Assembly (NCBI GenBank): GCA_000277445.1
Contig: AJWJ01000026.1
Coordinates: 1 to 64,000, forward strand
DNA length: 64,000 nt
DNA from: Polysphondylium violaceum
Taxonomy: Eukaryota; Evosea; Eumycetozoa; Dictyosteliales; Dictyosteliaceae
Reading direction: 5' to 3'
In this document: piece by piece, positions 57,079 to 64,000 of the stretch
How the letters are laid out: each line of letters begins with the position of its first letter
How positions within the stretch are numbered: the first letter of the stretch is position 1
Notes under the pieces: model-generated
Seen by the model: the letters and a program-made list of their open reading frames with translations, nothing else
What the model was told of the DNA's origin: nothing
Database searches by the model: none
Position numbers and translations under genes: made by a program

Positions 57079-58425
57079 ATGTGGTCGTTTTTGTCCAGGA
57101 TAAAGAACACATTGTTTGGTGATACAGATACAGGGAGTGGGAGTGCAGGGGGAGGCGATGAAGGTGATCCCTCGATACCATTATTTGATGCATCGAGGGG
57201 ATATATAACGTCGACGTTTCGATCGGATCCCTATCAGAGTGTTGACAAGGTGCGTGTGATTGTGGTCGGTGATACGGCAGTCGGCAAATCGTCGCTTGTG
57301 CATCTCCTCTGTCACGGCGAGGTGCAGGCAGGCTCGCCTTCGTGGACGCTGGGCTGCAACACCGATGTCAAGATACACGAGTACCACTCTAAAGACTATT
57401 TTGTCGAGTTTGTCGATGTGGGCGGTGCTTCGAAATACAAGATTGCGCGACCGATCCTCTATCACCAAGTGAATGGCATCATTGTCGTCTATGATCTGAC
57501 AAACAAGAATTCATTGGCAAATGTAAAGAAATGGATATTTGATATCCTCAGCAAGGTATCAGTGTCATCGACGAATTGGGTGCTCAAAGAGACAGAGAAT
57601 CCCCAGATCCTCGAATTAGAAAACACAAACGAATCCTCCTCTCTCTCGCCAGTAACCTCACCAACGCCAAACTCTTCAGTACCTTTGATTCAACCTTTTT
57701 CATTTTCTCTAAACAATAACAACAACAATAGCAATAGTAGCAGTAGCAGTAGCACTAGTAATACGATAACACACAGACAAACAGCGCAAAGCTCACCCAA
57801 CAATCGACCTGTATTCCTCTCCCAAACCTCACATTTTTTACCTACAAACACCAGCAGTAAAACCCTACCGACGACAAATAAATCTAAATCTAAATCTACA
57901 CCATCATCATCGTCATCAACAACAACACAACAAACAACAACAACAACAACAACAGCAAAAGAAAAAACAAATAATAACAATTCGAATAAACTACCAAATA
58001 TACCAGTACTTATTCTAGGAAATAAATCTGATCTATTATATGATAGTAAATTTATAGAGAATGATAAACTTGGGAAAATTAGTTTAATAGTGGTATGTAC
58101 TCTCCTCTTACAAACCTATACCTATAATCAATCATCATTACCAATATATATAAATAATAACAATATCTATTTATAGAGTGCCAAAGATAAAAAGAGCTTT
58201 ACACAATCAAGCTATAATGCCAATAGAGTGGATTTGTTCTTTAATAAAATGATATCAAATCTAATGAGTGGCAAGAAACGTAACTTAACATCGATGACCT
58301 TTAATTCACAAATATTCCACTCTAGCAATGCTCCTTCACCTCCACCAAGAGTCGCCAGCTCCACTTCATTAACTTCAAATTTAAATCATAATAATAACAA
58401 TATTAATGATGAGAATCATTTGTAA
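57079..58425 (+). CDS. rabl3: RABL3-like small GTPase with low-complexity insert
   Basis: Exons 57079-58092 and 58177-58425 give about 420 residues. After a 55-residue N-terminal extension the GTPase core has the P-loop GDTAVGKSS (64-72), SLVHLLCHGEV, SPSWTLGCNTDVKIHEY and the DVGG switch-II motif (DxxG with Gly where Ras has Gln). VNGIIVVYDLTNKNS follows. A Ser/Asn/Thr-rich insert of about 130 residues (near 175-308) separates these from the guanine motif LGNKSD (about 313-318) and SAKDKKSF. This set, including SWT and NGII, fits RABL3, which chaperones or modulates Ras and Rho proteins in animals. Human RABL3 is about 236 residues, so this one is almost twice as long. Confidence 0.85.
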
Positions 58426-58496
58426 TCAATTAAATAAATAACATTTGTACATAGATAACTTAAAAAAAGAAAAAAAAGAATAGAGGGAAATATTTA

Positions 58497-61349
58497 TTAA
58501 TTATTTCCACTACTGTTGTTGTTGTTATTATTATTATTATTACTACTACTGCTACTACTACCAACACTACTATTACTACTATTGTTATTACCGTGGTCTG
58601 TTAATTCCAATTTTGATAAGATTAGTTTCCTTCGTTCAGTTAATTTCACCAATTGATATTCTAGTGCTTGTTTTCTAAGTTTTCTTTCAGATTGCACTTG
58701 TGCAAACACTTTGCCACGATCAGAGGGTGGTGTTGATTCTTCAAAATCAGATTCTTTGATTGGTTCATCACAGAGTTGAATCTTTTTCAATATATCTTTT
58801 TCAATCTTTATCATTGCATCCAATTGTGGATTGCCAGTCGACGTAAACGAGGATGATTGTTCATTACTACTACTACCACCACTACTATGACGACTAGTCA
58901 TTGAGAGGAGAGACGTAGTTGATTTAGATGAAGGTGTATCTGAGATGGACGCAAGTTCAGATTGATGTAATGATTGATGTGAATAAAGTTTTTTCAATTG
59001 AGTAGGTAGCATTGAAGACATTGGTCTTGTTGTTGTTGCTGCTGTTGCTGTTGCTCTTGGTGATGTCAATGGTGATGCTAAAGGGGATGCTAAGGGGGAT
59101 GCTAAAGGTGATGATAGTGGTGATTTCACTGGTGTTTCAATTTGTTGTTGATTACTATTATTACCATCTATTTTATTTATATCATCATCTTTGGAAACTG
59201 ATCTACTTATTGTCTGCTCTTTATTACCATTCTCTTGTTGTTGTTCATTATTACAAATTTCAGAAGGAATATTATTATTACTATTACTATTACTTGAATC
59301 ATCTTTAATATCTACATTATTTACATTATCTGTACATTCTTTAAAAGAATTTAATGAATGTGAAGGTGATAAATCAACTTGGCAAGGTGTATTATCTATT
59401 GTTGTGGTTGTGGTTGTGGTCGATGATAAAGTGTTTTCTGGTGTTGATGATGGTATTGGTAAAGTAGTGGAAGAGCAAGAGTGGGGCAAAGTGGGCGGTG
59501 TGGATGTAGGTGTAGTTTTCTTTTGTTTTGTAGATTGATTTAGTAAGTTTTGGTAAAGATGTTGGTGAGACGAAGGTAGATTAGAGTAACATATAATAGC
59601 GCCTTCCAAAATACTATTGGGGGTCGACAGAAAAGGGAATGTATACCAACAACTATCCTGAATGTTAAAGTAGTAGTTGAAGTTATATCCAAACAAAAAC
59701 ATCTTTGTGCCATAGTCAAACAACAGTTTAAATGGCTTGTCTTTGCTCTGCTCCACATCTATGTCAGGGAACGGGAGGATGGCGATCGTTTTAGACTTTG
59801 TGCAAAAACGCTTAAACGACGTCATTGTGAGAATATAGATATGGTTGTTTTTTCTATCGTTTCTCACGGCCAGCACCTTGACGTCTGATGGTGGCAAACT
59901 GAGGATGGGGCCACTGAGGCCGGCACGATAGCCCAGTTTGCGGATAGAGATGTCGTGGAGATAGATGTTGAGGTTGGGTGTGGTGTTGTGTTCATTCTCT
60001 CCGTCGAGTGCCTCTTCGCCACCTAACAGGTAGATATACTTTACGCCGTCAAACACGGCATGCAGATTACTGAGCAAAAAGGAAAAGCTGTCGTGGGTTT
60101 TGATAAACTGGTTCGAGAGGATATCGTAGATATAGATATCCTTTTGTTTCTCATCTTTGGTCATCTGAGTGATGCCGCCAAATATGTATATATACTTTGA
60201 TCCATCATACACGGGTGTTGAAGTGGAATCGATGCTGTCGGGCAACGAACACAGATTCTCCCAATTGTTTTGCGCAAATGTATATTTATATAGATATCTC
60301 GATGCCAATGACCCATCCGATCCACCAAATGAATACAGATACTTGTTGGCAACCTGTACCCAATTTCCAGATTTATTACCAATGTCTCCAAATTGAATCA
60401 TTCTCCATTTCATATCTGTGATACTCAACATCTCCATTGATCTATTTTTAATTTCTTTTTGTTGTTTTTGTTGTTGTTGTTGCATTTGTTGTTGTTTGTT
60501 TGCTTTTACTATCTCTTTGTTAATACTAATATTACTATTACTATCATCTTCATACTCTTCAGTATCATCTTCAACTTGTTGTTCTTGTTGACCCGTACTA
60601 CTATTATTATTACTATTATTACTATTATTATTATTATTACTATTATTACTATCATCATCTAAAGAAGAGATAATATAAATAAAGAAACCACTCTTGGAGA
60701 GTGATTTTATTCTTTGGATGGAACCATGGTTCTCAATGGCACTGTTAAGACCTGTGAACTGAGGTTGGAGGACTGACAATAGTTCTTGGTCAATGATGTG
60801 TCTGTTCTTGAGGTAATTCTTCATTGAATAGTGTTTTTCACACAGTTCTACGAGATAATCGTTGTATAGGTCGTTCATATCCAATTGATTGATATCGACC
60901 ATTGTGTCTTTATCGTCTGTAATGAGGGGATCAAGAATCTTTAGTTTATCCTGAATGGCCGTCTTGGTCTTGACCATCTCGTCCTCCAATTGTGCGCGTA
61001 ACGCCGTCTCTCTGTTTTGTAGCTGCACTCTAATGTCTTTGAAATGCGAGGTGATTGATGCTTTGCACGACTCGTAGCTCTCGAGCAGATTGTTGATCTC
61101 TTCTTGAAGCGAATTAACCTTTTTGCAAACCTGATCCTGACTAGGCAACTTTGTCATCAGATCAATGTATGAATCCACGACCGACGAAAACGACTCTGGT
61201 GTGCTGATGTCATGATGACTGTGTCCCGCGTGCGACGTGCTCGTGATACATACTCTACACACTAAACAATCACAATCATTACAATAGGAACAATACTTTT
61301 GCTCCACATGGTAACGACATGATTTCTGTCTGAGATAAATCATGACCAT
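58497..61349 (-). CDS. B-box zinc-finger, kelch-repeat protein
   Basis: A single exon of 950 residues from ATG 61349. A second ATG at 61343 is equally possible. Near the N-terminus is a B-box-type zinc finger (CRYHVEQKYCSYCNDCDCLV, then CRVCITSTSHAGHSHHDI). It is followed by a coiled coil of about 150 residues (CKKVNSLQEEINNLLESYES). After an Asn/Gln tract, residues about 320-560 carry kelch-like beta-propeller units (YLYSFGGSDGS, YIYIFGGITQM, YIYLLGGEEALDG). The C-terminal third is Ser/Thr/Asn low complexity with a SPLAS-type repeat and a coiled segment. B-box, coiled coil and propeller together resemble a TRIM-like protein without RING. This is a large dictyostelid family of unknown function. 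Confidence 0.85.
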   Translation of the reverse strand: MVMIYLRQKSCRYHVEQKYCSYCNDCDCLVCRVCITSTSHAGHSHHDISTPESFSSVVDSYIDLMTKLPSQDQVCKKVNSLQEEINNLLESYESCKASITSHFKDIRVQLQNRETALRAQLEDEMVKTKTAIQDKLKILDPLITDDKDTMVDINQLDMNDLYNDYLVELCEKHYSMKNYLKNRHIIDQELLSVLQPQFTGLNSAIENHGSIQRIKSLSKSGFFIYIISSLDDDSNNSNNNNNSNNSNNNSSTGQQEQQVEDDTEEYEDDSNSNISINKEIVKANKQQQMQQQQQKQQKEIKNRSMEMLSITDMKWRMIQFGDIGNKSGNWVQVANKYLYSFGGSDGSLASRYLYKYTFAQNNWENLCSLPDSIDSTSTPVYDGSKYIYIFGGITQMTKDEKQKDIYIYDILSNQFIKTHDSFSFLLSNLHAVFDGVKYIYLLGGEEALDGENEHNTTPNLNIYLHDISIRKLGYRAGLSGPILSLPPSDVKVLAVRNDRKNNHIYILTMTSFKRFCTKSKTIAILPFPDIDVEQSKDKPFKLLFDYGTKMFLFGYNFNYYFNIQDSCWYTFPFLSTPNSILEGAIICYSNLPSSHQHLYQNLLNQSTKQKKTTPTSTPPTLPHSCSSTTLPIPSSTPENTLSSTTTTTTTIDNTPCQVDLSPSHSLNSFKECTDNVNNVDIKDDSSNSNSNNNIPSEICNNEQQQENGNKEQTISRSVSKDDDINKIDGNNSNQQQIETPVKSPLSSPLASPLASPLASPLTSPRATATAATTTRPMSSMLPTQLKKLYSHQSLHQSELASISDTPSSKSTTSLLSMTSRHSSGGSSSNEQSSSFTSTGNPQLDAMIKIEKDILKKIQLCDEPIKESDFEESTPPSDRGKVFAQVQSERKLRKQALEYQLVKLTERRKLILSKLELTDHGNNNSSNSSVGSSSSSSNNNNNNNNNSSGNN

Positions 61350-62232
61350 CTTGTATCATGTGTATGGCTGTGTATTTGTCTGTATACGTATAAATGCGTG
61401 TGTGTGTGCGTGTATCTGTCGTGTTGTGTGTGTGAATGCGCGTGTGTATGTCAAAAGATACTTGATTGGGATATTTGGGGGGAAAAAAAAAAGGAAAAAA
61501 AGATATTTTTTGTATTGTTTGTATTATTGCAAAAGGGAAATAAAAATTTTGTCTAATACGAGATCTGACCAAACAGATATGAGTTTGCTGAAAAGAATAA
61601 AGGGGTAAAGGTGGGCTTGAAAAAATCTTACAGAAAAAGAAAAAAAAAATAAAAAAAATAAGACACAAATTCCTTGAAAATATCTCAAAAAATTTTCTAT
61701 TTTTTTTATTGTATTGTTCTTTGTGAAAAGAGAAAAAACTTAAAAAAACGAGAGAGACAATGCTGTTTTCTGACCTCCCAATCCAATTATAGACCAGTCT
61801 ACCAACAATAAGAATTTTTTTCTGAAATCTCATAATGATCACTCATATGATTAATAGCTTACAGGTGTATTTAATAACCCATCATAAATCTTATTCCAAT
61901 GATGGAAAATTCTTTTTGATGGCTTTGTTATATCTAAAAAGTCTTTGTTTCGGTTAAATTCAAAAATATCCAGAAAGGAAGGGCACCTTTGAAGTGCTAG
62001 CATACTTCAAAATATTTTAAGTGAGGGATTCAGTTCTGATGATAGTCTTATGAAACAAGAAGGAGAAAATATACTTTTGACCTGTACACTTGGATGAGTT
62101 TTCTATTAAATGGAATGGTATCTCTACATGCAATAGGATTAGAGTCAACAACACTGAAAAAATGGTTTCAAATAATTAGAATGAGAAATGAATACTCTGA
62201 TTATATTATTATTATTTGATGATTTTATTAAA
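61350..62232. other. intergenic
   Basis: Holds TG/GT-rich repeats just upstream of the B-box gene (61350-61450), A/T runs (61480-61700) and AT-rich sequence. An open frame on the minus strand (61279-61842) is Phe- and His/Thr-rich translation of these tracts and is not supported. No gene is seen. Confidence 0.5.
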
Positions 62233-63080
62233 TTAAGCTTTTCCAATAAAGAATTTCAAAAGACCGTTCATGTTGCTTCTTAAACTCTCTGGTTCACATT
62301 GATAGAAATACATCAAAATAGAGCTAGCAATCATAAAAACTAAAACCTCTCCATGTTTAATAAAAAATGCCATGTTTCTTGCAGCCATCATCTTCCATAC
62401 AACTTCTAATGACTAGATTGAGTATGAAAGGAAACGTTAGGTTTGCTATCATCATGATTATTCATATTAACTACTTACTTGGTTAAGACAATATAAAGCT
62501 AATTCAGATCTTCTATTCTTTCTCCTATAGATTTAATAAAAGTGTATTAGCATTCTCAATTCTGTCTGTCTGTCTGTCTATTTATCTTTTAACCAACTAC
62601 TACATACTCTATTAAAATTGAAGTTAAACCTGCTAACAAACCACCCAAAGCAGCTGTAAATTTAAAATCACCACCAAATATTCTTCTTAATAAACAAATT
62701 GAACCAGAAAATACACCTGCATAAGTACCTAAAAATACAGATGATCTAAGAATCTCTGGTAATGTTTTTGTAGCAAGGAAATGAATTCTTGTTTAAATAA
62801 AAACAATATTGTTAATATACGGTGATGATTTCATTAAACACATATACAAAAGATCTATGTATATGATATCTATATAAAGAACCACAACAACAATAACAAT
62901 AAACACTTACCCTTTTCTTTTAAATATAAGAGCAGGGATTAAAAATAATGGCGCATATAATTTAAATCCAGCTAAAAACACTGCATACCAAATTTGTGAT
63001 GCACTAGACACACAAGAGTTGGCCCATGGATGAAAACCTGCGCATGATTCCAAATGTCTTGACTTTGATAATACTGACAT
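62233..63080 (-). CDS. short TMEM135-like membrane protein
   Basis: Transcript-order exons 63080-62911, 62787-62608, 62524-62479 and 62412-62233 join in frame to about 191 residues. The first exon contains a Cys/Trp motif (ESCAGFHPWANSCVSS) like the TMEM135 N-terminal Cys-rich domain. Then come FLAGFKLYAPLFLIPALI, KTLPEILRSSVFLGTYAG, LLRRIFGGDFKFTAALGG, LAGLTSILIERK, ALYCLNQSLE and HGEVLVFMIASSILMYFYQ. These blocks fall in the same order as in TMEM135, a peroxisomal or lipid-droplet linked membrane protein of about 450 residues in animals. The protein is much shorter than animal TMEM135, so it may be a half-size member or one of the related Tim17-like proteins. Several membrane helices are evident. 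Confidence 0.75.
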
Positions 63081-63696
63081 GATGATTATATTATATTGTT
63101 TGTATGTATATGTTGTTTGTTGTTATTTACAGTGTGATGAAAGAGTTGTATTGTTTACTATTCAAAGATTGATCAAGATCTATCAATAGTTATATATATA
63201 TCTAGGGTTTTTGTCGGAGAATAATAAATATATTTAGATATATAAAGTTGAATAATAATAATGATGATAATAATAACGATAAAAAGCTATTATTGTGTGC
63301 TATGTATCAGTTTCTACTCTTATAAAAATTTGTAATACAGTTAGTATTTTCGAGAAATAATAAAATGGTGTGAATGGTGTGTGAATGTTTACATACGAAA
63401 AGGTGGTGAGGTGGGTGGTGTGAAAAAATAGAAAAAAAAAAAACAATTAATTGTATAATGTTTGCATATATGATATTTACTCTTTCGCGTGAATCGTTTG
63501 GGTAGTTTGTTAGCAAAAAACAAAAAAAATTCAAAAAAAAAAAAAAAAGAATAAAAATTTCTAAATTTCTGATGCACGAATAAAACAAAAAAGATATTTA
63601 TAGATATCCATTCACTATGATCATTCTTTTCTATGTCATAAATGTACATCAACTAGTAATATTTCATTTGTATATTATATATGTTTATTGATTTGT
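63081..63696. other. intergenic, A/T-rich
   Basis: The region between the TMEM135-like gene and the 3' end of the next gene. It has A runs near 63430 and 63538. Open frames here are low-complexity translations and are not supported. Confidence 0.45.
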
Positions 63697-63941
63697 TTAT
63701 TTATTGAAAAAAGTATTTCTTGGGTTATATGAAGCAATCATAATGAATGCGATAAATGGTGATACAATAAAAGCTAAAATAGCAGTGAAAAATGCTTTGT
63801 AAAGACAATATCCCCATTTAATCATAATACCCTCGCTTCCGACTGCCAAGTAGGTGGTGATCAATGTGAATGGGGCAAAAATTAAAACACCAAATGCTCC
63901 AAAGAATACTGCTCTCTTTAATACTGTTTTCCAAAAAATAC
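63697..63941 (-). CDS. last exon of a multi-pass membrane protein (cut by window edge)
   Basis: The exon from acceptor at 63942 runs in frame (phase 1) for 80 residues to the TAA at 63697. It starts IFWKTVLKRAVFFGAFGVLI and has two hydrophobic helices (the second FFTAILAFIVSPFIAFIMI). It ends ASYNPRNTFFNK. The upstream exons lie beyond the window, past the partial intron at 63943-64000. The family is not recognised. Confidence 0.65.
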
Positions 63942-64000
63942 CTATAGGAGTAGTGAGAATGAGAGAGTGAGTTAGAATATGATTTAATATTATTATGAAT

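Noticed and set aside
61279-61842. Minus-strand open frame overlapping the B-box gene start
   Set aside because: It is made of translated TG and A/T tracts. Only the short overlap with the B-box gene is coding, in another frame.
1-64000. tRNA, rRNA, CRISPR arrays and retroelement or transposon genes
   Set aside because: I looked for typical T-arm sequences, direct-repeat arrays and reverse transcriptase or transposase motifs by eye and saw none. A covariance-model or profile search could still find tRNAs that I missed.

Overview
The window is nuclear DNA of a dictyostelid social amoeba. The evidence is AT-rich spacers with long A/T runs, short GT-AG introns of mostly 60-100 bp, Asn/Gln/Ser homopolymer tracts in proteins, and families typical of dictyostelids (FNIP repeats, a ComC-like EGF adhesion protein, an hssA-like small protein, B-box/kelch proteins, DmtA-type O-methyltransferases). 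The species cannot be fixed from this sequence. Coding sequence looks less AT-biased than D. discoideum, so another dictyostelid is more likely (inference). I saw no rRNA, tRNA, CRISPR array, retroelement or DNA transposon.

Layout. 0.5-7 kb: a seven-exon ComC-like surface protein and a FNIP-repeat protein, convergent. 7-17 kb: a tail-anchored ubiquitin-conjugating enzyme (Ubc6/UBE2J2), a long coiled-coil protein, Rtf1 of the Paf1 complex and Ada2 of SAGA. 17-25 kb: exocyst Sec5, which carries a Ras-association-like segment, and a membrane-anchored leishmanolysin-type metalloprotease. 25-31 kb: an unclear small coding region, the splicing factor ZMAT2/Snu23, a coiled-coil protein and dynein intermediate chain. 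31-41 kb: two tandem APH-like kinases, a CWH43 homologue, a BAR-like protein with NPF motifs, an m3C tRNA methyltransferase (METTL2/6/8 family), a third APH-like kinase and a low-complexity protein. 41-44 kb: a gene-poor stretch with hairpins and gene scraps.

44-57 kb is the accessory part. Four intact O-methyltransferase genes, one clear pseudogene and two short relics are interleaved with two secreted MINPP/histidine phosphatases, a small secreted Cys-rich protein and an hssA-like small protein. The pattern is birth and death of a tandem family, with one 311-bp near-identical tract that suggests gene conversion or a recent partial duplication. Relatives of these methyltransferases methylate polyketide signals such as DIF-1, but no polyketide synthase or halogenase lies in the window, so the substrate is unknown. 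57-64 kb: RABL3, a B-box/kelch protein, a short TMEM135-like membrane protein and the 3' end of a membrane protein cut by the window edge.

Most spliced models were assembled by hand from frame continuity and GT/AG sites. Splice coordinates may be off by a base or so.
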